From the NCBI GenBank assembly GCA_025056745.1, contig JANWVQ010000060.1, positions 1 to 51,884 on the forward strand: DNA of 51,884 bases, in the 5' to 3' direction. Below are positions 8,952-18,711 of the stretch, one piece after another. The position numbers and the translations under genes are program-made. Below the pieces are notes generated by a model. The model was not told the DNA's origin, did no database searches, and saw only the letters and a list, made by a program, of their open reading frames with translations. Numbering within the stretch: the stretch's first letter is position 1; each line of letters opens with the position of its first letter. This DNA is from Ignavibacterium sp. GTDB taxonomy: Bacteria; Bacteroidota; Ignavibacteria; Ignavibacteriales; Ignavibacteriaceae.

Positions 8952-11900
8952 ATGAAAAAATTAATCCTAATATTTTTGCTTCATCAAATTATATCCTATG
9001 CTCAATTCACTGAGTTTCATCCACAACTTAATTGGAGAACAATCAAAGGGAAAAAAATTCAGGTTCACTACCACGAAGAAGCCGAAAGAACTGCACGAGT
9101 AGTAGCGAAAATTGCTGATGAAATTTGGGAACCAATTTGTTCACTTTACGAATATGAACCAGAAGAAGTTCATTACATAATTAAGGACATAGATGATTAC
9201 TCAAATGGAGCTACTTATTTTTTCGATAATAAAATTGAAATCTGGACAAGCGCTTTAGATTTTGATTTACGCGGGACACACAATTGGCTTCGGAATGTTA
9301 TCTCTCACGAATTTACTCATTTAGTTCAGATTCAAGCTGGAATAAAATCCTCTCGTAGATTACCTGCTGTATTTCTTCAAGTTTTAGGATATGAAGACAA
9401 AAGGAGACCAGATATTCTATATGGATTTCCAAATCTTTTAATCTCATATCCATTAGCAATGATAAACATTCCTGCTTGGTTCGCAGAAGGAACTGCTCAA
9501 TATATGCGTAAAGAATTTGATTATGATAATTGGGATACACATAGAGATATGATTTTGAGAATGTATGCTTTGGATGGAAATTTTCTTACTTGGAATCAAA
9601 TGGGAGTATTTGGCAAAACAAGTCTTGGTAATGAATCAGTATATAATTCCGGCTTTGCTTTAACTAGATACATCTCTCAAAAATATGGTGAAAATAAAAT
9701 CAGAGAGGTTACAAAAACTCTTGGTAATTTTTCAGTCTTTACAATTGACCAAGCATTTGAAAAAGTTTTAGGCAAAAGTGGACAAGAGATTTATGATGAA
9801 TGGACGCAATTTCTTAAATCGGATTATTTGAATAGAACGGAGAAAGTTCGTTCTAATCTAGTTGCGGGAGAAAAAATTGCTGACGAAGGTTTCGGTAATT
9901 TTTATCCAATTTTCTCATCAGATGGAAAAAAGATTTATTATATATCAAACAAAAATTCAGATTATTTCTCCCCTTCATCTCTTTATGAATATGATATTGT
10001 TTCAAAAAAAGAAACTTTAATAAAAACAGGAATTCGTTCAACTTTTTCCTTTATTCCCAACACTAAAAAAGTCGTTTATTCAAAAATTAGTGATGATAAT
10101 CCAAATTGGTATAACGTTCACGATTTATACGTATATGATATTGAAACAAAAAAAGAAACAAGATTAACTTATAATCTAAGAGCAAATCATCCACACGTTT
10201 CAAATGACGGTAGTAAAATTGTTTTTCTTTTTCAAAGAGACGGAACAACTAATCTTGGAATCGTTGATATCGATGGAAAGAATTTTCGACAGTTAACTTT
10301 TTATTCTAATGGTGAGCAGGTTTATAATCCAAAATTTTCTCCGGACGACTCTAAAATTATTTTTGACTTTTCTTATCATCATACTCGTGATATTGCTTTG
10401 ATAAGTTCTGATGGTGGTAAAGTTGAATTTATCTTGAAAACAGGAAACGATGAGAGAAATCCAAAATTCATTTCATCTTATGAAATTATTTATTCAAGTG
10501 ATGAAACTGGTATTTTCAATGTTTATTCATTCAATTTAAACACAAAAGAAAAACGAAGATTAACTAATGTTCTTGGTGGTGCTTTTATGAGTGATAGAAA
10601 TTCAAACGGCGACATTGTTTATGCTGGTTATACCTCCTCTGGATATAAAATTTTTCTCTTAACTAAAGATCAATTAAAAGATATTGACTCAACTTCAAAA
10701 TATGTTTGGATAAATAATCCACCTTTAGATAAGGACAAGCCAAATGGGGATATTGATAGATTTAATATACAAGCATTAAAAAATTTCAATGACTATGAAA
10801 TACCCGTTTTTAATTCAAAAAATTATACAGGCGCTTTTTCAAAATTAACTTTCTTCCCTTTCATTAGATTTGATAATTACAATACAGGAAATACATTTAC
10901 CGAAAAATTAAAACCTGGTGTTTTTTTAACTTCAAGTGATATGTTAAATCGTTATTCAATTTTTGCTGGAGGTTCAATCAATACGAGAATGGAAAGAGAT
11001 TTGTTCCTTCAGTTTGAATATAAAAATAAATTGCCTTTAATTACAGCACTTGGTTTGAGACCTGAACTTTCATTAGAACTTTATAGCATTAGCAGAAAAG
11101 CAAATGTTGATGTTAATTTCGGTGCAGATACAGTCAATGGAGTTGTTTATTACGACTATACAATTCCTACTGATGTAACTTACGATCTTTTCGAAGCTGA
11201 TTTTATTGTTAAACACAGAATGTTCAGTAGAAATGATAATCTTCAACTTAAATTTGTTTATTCAACTTACACTGCTGCATTAGGAAGTTTTATTTTACCA
11301 GATAATACTCTTTATCCAACACTTAAAGATAATTATTTCATAGGTAGAAATTTTGAAGTAAAATATTCTTTTGAAGCAATTTCGCCAACTAAAGATAGTG
11401 ATATAAATCCCGCTGGATTACTATTTGATCTAACTTATAATTATGAGTTTAATAAGTTTAATTCTGAAGGCGAATACACTGTAGAAGATGGACTATTAAA
11501 ACCTTTGTATAAAAATTTTAACTTTCATAAAATCGAATTGAAGTCTGGATTTTACTATCCTATCTTTAAATCTCACACAATCAATACTACTCTAAGATTG
11601 GGTTCGATTTTAGGCCCTCAAGTTCCAGACTTCTTCGATTTTTATCTAGGTGGATTAATAGGAATGAAATCATATCCATTCTATGCAATAAGTGGAAATG
11701 AGATTGCTTGGTTAAATTTGACTTATCGTTTCCCATTGTTTAGAAATATTGATACGAGAATTGGTCATCTTTATGTTGATAAAATTTTCTTCTCAATAAA
11801 TGCAGATTTAGGTAATGCTTGGAATGGGAAAATTCCTTCGTTATCAAAATTCAAAAAAGGTGCTGGTGCCGAATTAAGAATACAGATGAGTTCATATTAT

Positions 11901-12065
11901 CTTTTTCCAACAAGTCTGTTTTTCCACGCAGCATATTCATTTGACAAATTCAATCGAGTGATAAACAATAAAACAGTTACTTATGGAAAAGAATGGAATT
12001 TTTATGGTGGAGTCCTTTTCGATTTTTCAATATTGAATTTCTTTAACAATAAAAAACTTAGGTGA
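8952..12065 (+). CDS. Zinc peptidase-TolB-like propeller-outer-membrane barrel fusion
   Basis: The 1037-residue product has a signal peptide (about 1-18). A gluzincin-type (peptidase MA-like) domain follows, with zinc ligands His119 and His123 in HEFTH and a probable third ligand Glu179 in WFAEGTAQYM. Residues about 310-560 contain WD40-like PD40/TolB repeats (FSSDGKKIYY, VSNDGSKIVF, FSPDDSKIIF). From about 620 to the end there are long amphipathic strands typical of an outer-membrane barrel, ending in LGSIL, GLIGMKSYPF and similar glycine turns. The substrate is unknown. It sits 18 bases after the M6-like gene and within a likely T9SS operon. Unlike its upstream neighbour, its active-site residues are intact. 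Confidence 0.75.
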   Translation: MKKLILIFLLHQIISYAQFTEFHPQLNWRTIKGKKIQVHYHEEAERTARVVAKIADEIWEPICSLYEYEPEEVHYIIKDIDDYSNGATYFFDNKIEIWTSALDFDLRGTHNWLRNVISHEFTHLVQIQAGIKSSRRLPAVFLQVLGYEDKRRPDILYGFPNLLISYPLAMINIPAWFAEGTAQYMRKEFDYDNWDTHRDMILRMYALDGNFLTWNQMGVFGKTSLGNESVYNSGFALTRYISQKYGENKIREVTKTLGNFSVFTIDQAFEKVLGKSGQEIYDEWTQFLKSDYLNRTEKVRSNLVAGEKIADEGFGNFYPIFSSDGKKIYYISNKNSDYFSPSSLYEYDIVSKKETLIKTGIRSTFSFIPNTKKVVYSKISDDNPNWYNVHDLYVYDIETKKETRLTYNLRANHPHVSNDGSKIVFLFQRDGTTNLGIVDIDGKNFRQLTFYSNGEQVYNPKFSPDDSKIIFDFSYHHTRDIALISSDGGKVEFILKTGNDERNPKFISSYEIIYSSDETGIFNVYSFNLNTKEKRRLTNVLGGAFMSDRNSNGDIVYAGYTSSGYKIFLLTKDQLKDIDSTSKYVWINNPPLDKDKPNGDIDRFNIQALKNFNDYEIPVFNSKNYTGAFSKLTFFPFIRFDNYNTGNTFTEKLKPGVFLTSSDMLNRYSIFAGGSINTRMERDLFLQFEYKNKLPLITALGLRPELSLELYSISRKANVDVNFGADTVNGVVYYDYTIPTDVTYDLFEADFIVKHRMFSRNDNLQLKFVYSTYTAALGSFILPDNTLYPTLKDNYFIGRNFEVKYSFEAISPTKDSDINPAGLLFDLTYNYEFNKFNSEGEYTVEDGLLKPLYKNFNFHKIELKSGFYYPIFKSHTINTTLRLGSILGPQVPDFFDFYLGGLIGMKSYPFYAISGNEIAWLNLTYRFPLFRNIDTRIGHLYVDKIFFSINADLGNAWNGKIPSLSKFKKGAGAELRIQMSSYYLFPTSLFFHAAYSFDKFNRVINNKTVTYGKEWNFYGGVLFDFSILNFFNNKKLR

Positions 12066-12070
12066 GATTT

Positions 12071-12937
12071 ATGATAAAAGTTTATTTGTTAACTTTTTTG
12101 TTGTATTCAATTTATACATTTGCTCAAATTAAAGATAGTCTCATTCTAACTGGAAATTTAAATGCTGACTCAAAAATAATTTTGAAAGAATTTAACTCAG
12201 AACTTTACCCAGATATAAATTTGAACATTTCAAAATCAGACAATAAAAAATCGCCAATGATTGCAGGACTTTTGTCAGCTGCTCTACCGGGCGCTGGAGA
12301 GTTTTATTCAGAGTCTTACATAAAAGCTGGAGTTTTTCTTGCATTGGAAGCAGCGTTGATTACAGTTGCAATTATTTATAACAATAAAGGCGATAACAAA
12401 ACAAAAGAGTTTGAAAACTATGCTGATAATGTCACCGATAATTCCGGTTGGAGTGTCGTTCGATACGTTCAATGGATTAATCAATACAAAGGTAAAAATA
12501 TTCAGATAAATCCCAACACTAATCTCAAACCTTGGGAAAGGGTTAATTGGGAAGAACTAAACGCAGTTGAACGACAAATAAGTGGTTTTTCACATACGCT
12601 CGCTCGACACGGAGAGCAACAATACTATGAAATGATTGGAAAGTATCATCAATTCAGTCCTGGCTGGTGGGATTTTCGAGGTGGTAGTAATAATTTTGAA
12701 ATATCACCAAGCTTTGCATATTACTCCGGATTGCGTGGTGAAGCAAATGATTTGTATAATATATCTACAAAGGCAGTGGTTGGAATTTATGTGAATCATT
12801 TCTTAAGTGCGCTGGATGCTGTTTGGTCAGCCGTGAGTTTTAATAAAAACTTAGCCATAAATATTAGAATGGATGCTATTAAAGTAGCTGATAATTACGA
12901 AATGTTTCCAACATTTTATTTGAAGTATAAATTTTAA
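12071..12937 (+). CDS. DUF5683-type membrane protein
   Basis: A protein of about 288 residues. The upstream GTG at 12062 overlaps the previous stop, but the ATG at 12071 is preferred: AGGTGAG stands just ahead of it and it begins a clean signal peptide (MIKVYLLTFLLYSIYTFAQ). Near residues 58-95 is the DUF5683 hallmark, PMIAGLLSAALPGAGEFYSE followed by a KAGVFLALEAAL helix. The remainder is tyrosine- and tryptophan-rich. DUF5683 proteins occur in Bacteroidota envelopes with no established role. It is translationally close to the peptidase fusion gene, and der follows after 15 bases. Confidence 0.7.
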   Translation: MIKVYLLTFLLYSIYTFAQIKDSLILTGNLNADSKIILKEFNSELYPDINLNISKSDNKKSPMIAGLLSAALPGAGEFYSESYIKAGVFLALEAALITVAIIYNNKGDNKTKEFENYADNVTDNSGWSVVRYVQWINQYKGKNIQINPNTNLKPWERVNWEELNAVERQISGFSHTLARHGEQQYYEMIGKYHQFSPGWWDFRGGSNNFEISPSFAYYSGLRGEANDLYNISTKAVVGIYVNHFLSALDAVWSAVSFNKNLAINIRMDAIKVADNYEMFPTFYLKYKF

Positions 12938-12952
12938 TAAAATTCTTTTGTT

Positions 12953-14278
12953 ATGAGATTACCTGTTGTTGCAATTGTTGGAAGACCAAACGTTGGTAAG
13001 TCAACTCTATTCAATCGTTTAATTGGTAAAAGAGACGCTATTGTAGATGATGTCAGCGGGGTTACTCGTGATAGAAATTACGGCGAATGTGAATGGAACG
13101 GTAAAAAGTTTAGATTGATTGATACTGGTGGTTATGTCCCTGAATCATCTGATTTATTTGAAACAGCGATTAGAGAGCAAGTCGAAGCAGCTATTAATGA
13201 AGCTGATTCAATTCTGTTCCTCGTTGATTTCAAATCTGGAATAAATCCAATTGATAAAACAATTATTGATATGCTTCGGCAGTCAAAAAAAGATTTTCAT
13301 CTTGTTATAAATAAAGTTGATAATGAAATTCAAAAAAATCTTATATCAGAATTCTACGAACTTGGAATTGATGAAATGTATGATATCTCTGCACTCAGTG
13401 GTAGAAGATTAGGCGATTTACTTGACAGATTAACTCGTAATTTCAATAAATATGAAGTAGAGCAAGTTGAAGATCGATTGAAAATTGCGATTGTCGGAAG
13501 ACCAAATGTAGGGAAATCATCTTTAGTGAATGCACTTTTAGGAGAAGAAAGAAGTATTGTAACTCCAATTCCCGGGACAACACGTGATAGCATTGATTCA
13601 ATTCTCAAATATTATGGCGAGGAAATTATTTTAATTGATACTGCTGGTCTAAGAAAAAAAAGTAGAGTTCAAGAAAGCATAGAGTTTTTCTCTAATATTA
13701 GAACGTACAGGGCAATTGGTGAATGTGATGTTGCTATTGTTTTGATCGACGCAACTCAAGGTTTTGAAAATCAGGATCAAAAAATAATTGATGAAGTTAT
13801 CAGATGGAGAAAAGGACTTATAATTGCTGTTAATAAATGGGATTTGGTTAAAAAGGATCAAAACACTGCAGTTGCTTATGAGAAGGCTATTAAAGCAAAA
13901 CTCGGTTCAGCAGACTTTGCTCATATAATTTTTATTTCGGCTTTAACAAAACAAAGAATTTTTAAGCTTATTGAACTCAGCAAAACCGTACAAACTGAGA
14001 GGAAAAAGAGAATTCCAACCAGTGAATTAAATGAATTTCTTTTAGGTGAAATAGAAAAAAGTCCTCCACCTGCAACAAAAACAGGTAAGGAAGTTAAAAT
14101 AAAATACGTCACTATGGGTGGTCAACACTATCCTGTTTTCATTTTCTTTACAAACCATCCTAAAGAAATTGCTGATCATTATAAAAGATTTCTTGAAAAC
14201 TTAATAAGAAAGAAATACGGTTATGTTGGTGTACCAATCACTTTGTCATTCAAATCAAAATTCAAAGGTGCGGAATGA
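12953..14278 (+). CDS. der: Ribosome assembly GTPase Der (EngA)
   Basis: Der is the tandem-domain GTPase that matures the 50S subunit. Two GTPase domains are plain. The first P-loop, GRPNVGKS, is at residues 10-17 with DTGG; the second, again GRPNVGKS, begins at Gly182 with DTAG and NKWD. A C-terminal KH-like domain (about 355-441) ends in KSKFKGAE. The length of 441 is usual for the family. The stop overlaps the upp start by 4 bases (ATGA), so the two are translationally coupled. An essential housekeeping gene riding behind the secretion genes suggests shared transcription. Confidence 0.97.
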   Translation: MRLPVVAIVGRPNVGKSTLFNRLIGKRDAIVDDVSGVTRDRNYGECEWNGKKFRLIDTGGYVPESSDLFETAIREQVEAAINEADSILFLVDFKSGINPIDKTIIDMLRQSKKDFHLVINKVDNEIQKNLISEFYELGIDEMYDISALSGRRLGDLLDRLTRNFNKYEVEQVEDRLKIAIVGRPNVGKSSLVNALLGEERSIVTPIPGTTRDSIDSILKYYGEEIILIDTAGLRKKSRVQESIEFFSNIRTYRAIGECDVAIVLIDATQGFENQDQKIIDEVIRWRKGLIIAVNKWDLVKKDQNTAVAYEKAIKAKLGSADFAHIIFISALTKQRIFKLIELSKTVQTERKKRIPTSELNEFLLGEIEKSPPPATKTGKEVKIKYVTMGGQHYPVFIFFTNHPKEIADHYKRFLENLIRKKYGYVGVPITLSFKSKFKGAE

Positions 14279-14901
14279 ATAACTTTATTATAGTTGATCA
14301 TCCTTTGATAAAAAAGGATTTGACAATAATAAGGGATGTAAATACTTCAACAGAAATTTTTAGAATTACTGTAGAGAGAATTTCTAGCATTTTATGCGTG
14401 GAAGTATCAAAAAACTTTCCATTAACAGAAAAAGAGATTGAAACTCCACTTGAAAAAACCATAGGATTTGAATTATCAAGGCAAGTAGTTTTAATTCCGA
14501 TTCTTCGCGCTGGACTTGGTATGGTAAATGGTTTTCTTGAATTAATTCCAAATGCTAAAGTTGGACACATCGGATTACAAAGAAATGAAGAAACTTTAGA
14601 ACCTATTGAGTATTATTTCAAAACTCCACAACAATTAGAAAATTCAGAAGTTATTTTGTTGGATCCAATGTTAGCCACTGGTGGAAGCGCAGTTGAAGCT
14701 ATTAATTATATAAAAAAGCGAGGTGTTAAAAATTTATATTTTGTTTGCATAGTTGCTGCACCTGTTGGAGTTGAAAGAATTCAAAAAATCCATCCTGATG
14801 TAAAAATATTTGCAGCAGTCCTCGATAGACAATTAAATGATAAAGGATACATCCTACCTGGTTTAGGTGATGCAGGAGATAGAACGTTTGGAACACTTTA
14901 A
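14275..14901 (+). CDS. upp: Uracil phosphoribosyltransferase
   Basis: This enzyme makes UMP from uracil and PRPP in pyrimidine salvage. The 208-residue protein has IPILRAGLGM, the PRPP-binding loop DPMLATGGSA and the C-terminal uracil-binding segment GLGDAGDRTFGT. All three are diagnostic of Upp, and the length is standard. It starts inside the end of der and overlaps the next gene's start, so it is in the middle of the array. Confidence 0.96.
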   Translation: MNNFIIVDHPLIKKDLTIIRDVNTSTEIFRITVERISSILCVEVSKNFPLTEKEIETPLEKTIGFELSRQVVLIPILRAGLGMVNGFLELIPNAKVGHIGLQRNEETLEPIEYYFKTPQQLENSEVILLDPMLATGGSAVEAINYIKKRGVKNLYFVCIVAAPVGVERIQKIHPDVKIFAAVLDRQLNDKGYILPGLGDAGDRTFGTL

Positions 14902-15910
14902 ATTTTTAATAATAATTTTTCTCGTAATTAATCAAAATTACTATTCACAAACTCATCCAAATGAGAATATTGACAGATTACTTAGAAATGGTATAAATGA
15001 AATCGTAAAACAAAATTATCAAATAGCTGAAAGAACATTTCGTCAACTTGACGAAGAACATCCCAAATTACCTTTAGGTAAGATTTATCTGGCAGCTACA
15101 CTTATAGCCAAAAGTTTTGATTATGGGATTCCATTCGATGAAGATCAAATTATTTCTTCACTAAACGAAGCAAAAAAAATTTCTGAAAATCTTCTTAAGG
15201 AAAATAAAAATAATCTATGGTATAAGTATTATTATGCTTTAACTGAAGGTTACAATGCTTATTATCTTGCTATAAATGGTAGCATCTTAGATGCATTTTC
15301 GATTGGATTAAAATCATACAACTTATTTGAAGATATTCTAAATCAAGACAGTTCATTTCAAGATGCACTTTTAGCTGTGGGAACATTCAAGTATTGGCGC
15401 AGTGATAAATTAAAATTTTTAAGTTGGTTGCCTTTTGTAAAAGATGAAAGAGCTATTGCAATTAACCAACTTGAGACATCAATTAGAAACAACAGTTACA
15501 ATTCTCATCTTGCCATTTATTCTTTAATCTGGATTTTCATAAATGAAAAAGAATACTTAAAAGCAAAGAATTTGGCTGAATTAGCACTGAGAAAATTTCC
15601 ACAATCAAGGCTCTTCAAAGAGGCACTCGCAAGAATTTATGAGAATATTGATTTAAGTCAATCAATTTTATTGTACACACAACTCTTAAATTCATATAAA
15701 GATTTAAAGCTTGAAAACAGAGTACGTGAGATAACTATTAATCATAAAATTGCAATTCAACTTCAAAAGTCAGGTGAAAAAAAACAAGCTTTAAAAATTT
15801 GTAATGAAATACTTTCTATTAATGATTTATCTGATTATGAAAAATCACAACTCAGTGAAAGACTCCAAAGGATTAGAAAAATGCGGCAAGAATTACTAAA
15901 TCAGAATTAA
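14888..15910 (+). CDS. Secreted or periplasmic TPR-repeat protein
   Basis: About 341 residues, mostly alpha-helical with TPR-like pairs (for example EKEYLKAKNLAELALRKFP and EKKQALKICNEIL). I chose TTG at 14888 because GGAG stands 8 bases upstream and translation begins with a clear signal peptide (EHFKFLIIIFLVI then YYSQ). GTG at 14867 and ATG at 14870 would also be open. The start lies inside the end of upp. TPR proteins serve as protein-binding scaffolds; no partner is visible. The gene ends tail to tail with the histidine kinase, the two overlapping by 4 bases. Confidence 0.7.
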   Translation: MEHFKFLIIIFLVINQNYYSQTHPNENIDRLLRNGINEIVKQNYQIAERTFRQLDEEHPKLPLGKIYLAATLIAKSFDYGIPFDEDQIISSLNEAKKISENLLKENKNNLWYKYYYALTEGYNAYYLAINGSILDAFSIGLKSYNLFEDILNQDSSFQDALLAVGTFKYWRSDKLKFLSWLPFVKDERAIAINQLETSIRNNSYNSHLAIYSLIWIFINEKEYLKAKNLAELALRKFPQSRLFKEALARIYENIDLSQSILLYTQLLNSYKDLKLENRVREITINHKIAIQLQKSGEKKQALKICNEILSINDLSDYEKSQLSERLQRIRKMRQELLNQN

Positions 15911-18249
15911 ACTGGTTTTATCAAATCAAATGATATCTTAGTACCTTTTCCAACTTCACTTTCTATATGAATATTACCTTTATGAGCATTAACAATTTCT
16001 TTACATAGAACTAATCCTAAACCTGTTCCTTTTTCATTATTTGTTCCAACAGTAGTAACTGAAGAGTCAAATTTGAATATTTTATCAAGATTCTCTTGGC
16101 TAATTCCAATACCATTATCAGATACTTCAAAAAGTATTTTAGAAATTGTATCTTCAGATTTAATCCTAATTTCCCCTTTTGGATTTGTAAACTTAATGGC
16201 ATTGGAGATAAGATTATGAAAAAGTGATCGTAATAGATTTTCATCTCCAACTATAAAATGGTTTGGATCAACGTCATTGTAAATGTTAATGTTTTTGAGT
16301 TTTGCAGTTTGAATTAATGTATTTATGACATTATCAACTAAGATGAAAGCATTAAGAGTAACTGGTTTCAATTGCATTCTACCGGTTTGAAAACGAGACC
16401 AATCAAGAAGATTTTCAATTAGCTTATAAAGAGATTTAACAGAGTTATTAATCTCCATTAAATCTTCTTTCAATTCATCTGGAGAAAGGAAATCTAAATC
16501 TTCAATTAATAATTCAGAAAGTCCCATTATTCCTTGTATTGGGCTTTTTAAGTCGTGTGAGATAATTGAAAAGAGTTTATCTTTCGTTGCAACTAATTCC
16601 TTTAACTCATTAGAGTATTCTCTAAGTTTTTGCTCGTCTGAGAGTTTATTGATTGCTAAAGCAATTTGTTCAGATACATAATTTAGAATATCTCTTTCTT
16701 CAATACCATAAGTGGTTTCATCATCGTAATCTTGCACTACAATTACACCAATGACTTTATCATTAATTTTCAGAGGTACACCCAACCAAATAGCAGAAGG
16801 CTCTCCAATTAATTCAGTTTCACCTTTGAGACGAAGTTCGAGATCTTTTTTTCTATCAATCAACATCGGTTCTTTTACTCTAAGAATATATTCAGTCAAT
16901 CCTCTTTTTAATTTCCTTGGTTGGGGGGGTGGATCAAATTCATCTACAAAATAAGGGAAAGAGATCATTTTCTTTTCTTCATCATACAAAGCTATGTAAA
17001 AATTATCTGCTTTCATCAAACTTTTAATTATTTTATGAATTTCTCTGAAGAGTTGATCAAGATTTTCAACTTTTGTTATTGCAGATGAAACTTTGAAAAG
17101 AGCTTCCAGAACAATTTCATTTTTTCTGATTTCAGTGATATCTCTGGAAATACCGACAGTACCAATGATTTTACCTTCGTTGTCTTTCAATGGTATTTTT
17201 GTTGTGAGAACCCACTTATTCTTTTTATCCTTATAAGTTTCTTTTTCAATTTCCTGGATAAATTCAGCTTCACCTTTTATTAATTTTATTTCATCGTTTC
17301 GTGCCTCAGTTGCGTGTTCACTTTCAAACAATTCGAAATCAGTTTTGCCAATTATTTCATCAAAGCTTTTAAGATTGAATTTCTCTAATGTTGCTTTATT
17401 AACTCTGATAAATCTGCTCGACTCATCTTTGAAGTAAATTGATTCTGGAAATGAGTTCATTAAATTTTGTAGCAGCAATCTTTCAAATTCTGTTTTAGCT
17501 TGGAGTTCTACTTCTTTGCTAACATCAGTCATCGAAAATAAAATTCCGATAACTGTATTTTTAAATTTCAAAACATTCAAATAAACATTTAACCATCTTG
17601 ACCTGTCTTTCAAATCCAATCTTAATCTAAAATTTGCTTTACTTACTTTTTGCGGATTTTGGGAAACAGAATTGAAAAAGTCTAATATCTTTTTATCTTT
17701 AAACAAACTTTTTAGATTGACATCCCCTGATATTTTATCATAAAAACCAAATAATCCATCGAAGCTTTTATTTGAAACGATTATTTTACCATCAAGATCA
17801 CAAAGACAAATAAAAACATCAGTATTATTAAAAATTTCTGTGAATTGAATTTCTTTTTTTGTGAACTCCTCCTGTTTTGCAAGCTCGTCTCTTATGTCTT
17901 TAATTAGGACTACTGAATAGAAATCTTTTTCTCTTCTGAAGTTCCCAACACTTACTAATACTGGTATAGTAACATTATCTTTGCTAACGATTTCGATTGA
18001 ATATTGTTTTGGTGCGGGTTGGTTAGATAATTTCAATTCATAATACTTTTTAATTATCGGTTTGTAAGGTTCACTTACGAAATAATCCATCGGGTTCCCA
18101 ATTATTTCGTATGGAGAATAACCAATCAAATTTGCCAATGAATTATTACAATGTTTGATAACTGAATTTTGAATAATCAAAAATCCATCTTCAAAAGAGT
18201 TCAAAGCATCGAGGATAATCCTTACATCGGTTATTTCATTATTTTTCAT
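15907..18249 (-). CDS. PAS-PAS-PAS-GAF sensor histidine kinase
   Basis: A 780-residue kinase without obvious membrane helices, so probably cytoplasmic. Order: PAS (about 10-120), PAS (about 135-250), PAS with PAC (about 258-385), GAF (about 388-540), dimerisation domain with phospho-acceptor His565 in SHDLKSP, and an ATPase domain with HNLISNAIKFT (N box), DNGIGI (G1) and GTGLGL (G2). All catalytic boxes are intact, and it ends without a receiver domain. No response regulator lies beside it, so it is an orphan in this window. Its input is unknown; three PAS modules and a GAF point to small ligands, redox or cofactor sensing. Confidence 0.92.
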   Translation of the reverse strand: MKNNEITDVRIILDALNSFEDGFLIIQNSVIKHCNNSLANLIGYSPYEIIGNPMDYFVSEPYKPIIKKYYELKLSNQPAPKQYSIEIVSKDNVTIPVLVSVGNFRREKDFYSVVLIKDIRDELAKQEEFTKKEIQFTEIFNNTDVFICLCDLDGKIIVSNKSFDGLFGFYDKISGDVNLKSLFKDKKILDFFNSVSQNPQKVSKANFRLRLDLKDRSRWLNVYLNVLKFKNTVIGILFSMTDVSKEVELQAKTEFERLLLQNLMNSFPESIYFKDESSRFIRVNKATLEKFNLKSFDEIIGKTDFELFESEHATEARNDEIKLIKGEAEFIQEIEKETYKDKKNKWVLTTKIPLKDNEGKIIGTVGISRDITEIRKNEIVLEALFKVSSAITKVENLDQLFREIHKIIKSLMKADNFYIALYDEEKKMISFPYFVDEFDPPPQPRKLKRGLTEYILRVKEPMLIDRKKDLELRLKGETELIGEPSAIWLGVPLKINDKVIGVIVVQDYDDETTYGIEERDILNYVSEQIALAINKLSDEQKLREYSNELKELVATKDKLFSIISHDLKSPIQGIMGLSELLIEDLDFLSPDELKEDLMEINNSVKSLYKLIENLLDWSRFQTGRMQLKPVTLNAFILVDNVINTLIQTAKLKNINIYNDVDPNHFIVGDENLLRSLFHNLISNAIKFTNPKGEIRIKSEDTISKILFEVSDNGIGISQENLDKIFKFDSSVTTVGTNNEKGTGLGLVLCKEIVNAHKGNIHIESEVGKGTKISFDLIKPV

Positions 18250-18711
18250 CTGGCAAATTATGGTTTACCTTATTGAATTATCGTAACTTCATATTTTTTA
18301 TTAAGTAAACAATTAATCAAAAATGATTAAATAACAGGACACTAGATAATCTTCATCAAATTTTGGGCTATTTTAATTTAATTAAAAATCTACAAAATCG
18401 TCTCAACAAAGTAAGAAGAAAATTAAAATCTTATAAGTAAACTTAACCAAATCTTCATAGTATTAACTAAAAATACTTAAATATTTTCTTTAATTCTTTA
18501 ATAACAAAAGAAATTAATACTTTCAATTAATATATTTGGGATGAATAAAAGAATAATAAACAGAATTTTAAAAAAATAAGAATCAATCAATAGATTCATA
18601 ATCCTTCTTAATAATCCAGTAAATCAGAACCATTAAAATTTTTTAGACTTTATAAAGCCTCTCAATTTATTTATATTTGCAGCGCTTTTTTACAAATTTT
18701 TTTGAGTTGTT
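18250..18711. other. Gene-free stretch between histidine kinase and helicase
   Basis: About 460 AT-rich bases between two divergently read genes. Apart from the promoter element at 18672-18679 I see nothing that stands out: no open frame with a recognisable product, no strong hairpin and no repeat of other parts of the window. Confidence 0.5.
18672..18679 (+). promoter_or_regulatory. -7 promoter element for the helicase gene
   Basis: TATATTTG matches the Bacteroidota primary sigma -7 consensus TAnnTTTG and lies 32 bases before the ATG. No clear -33 TTG box is visible. Confidence 0.4.

Noticed and set aside
16751-16954. 67-codon plus-strand frame inside the histidine kinase gene
   Set aside because: It is antisense to a clearly coding kinase with intact motifs and has no start context; a shadow frame.
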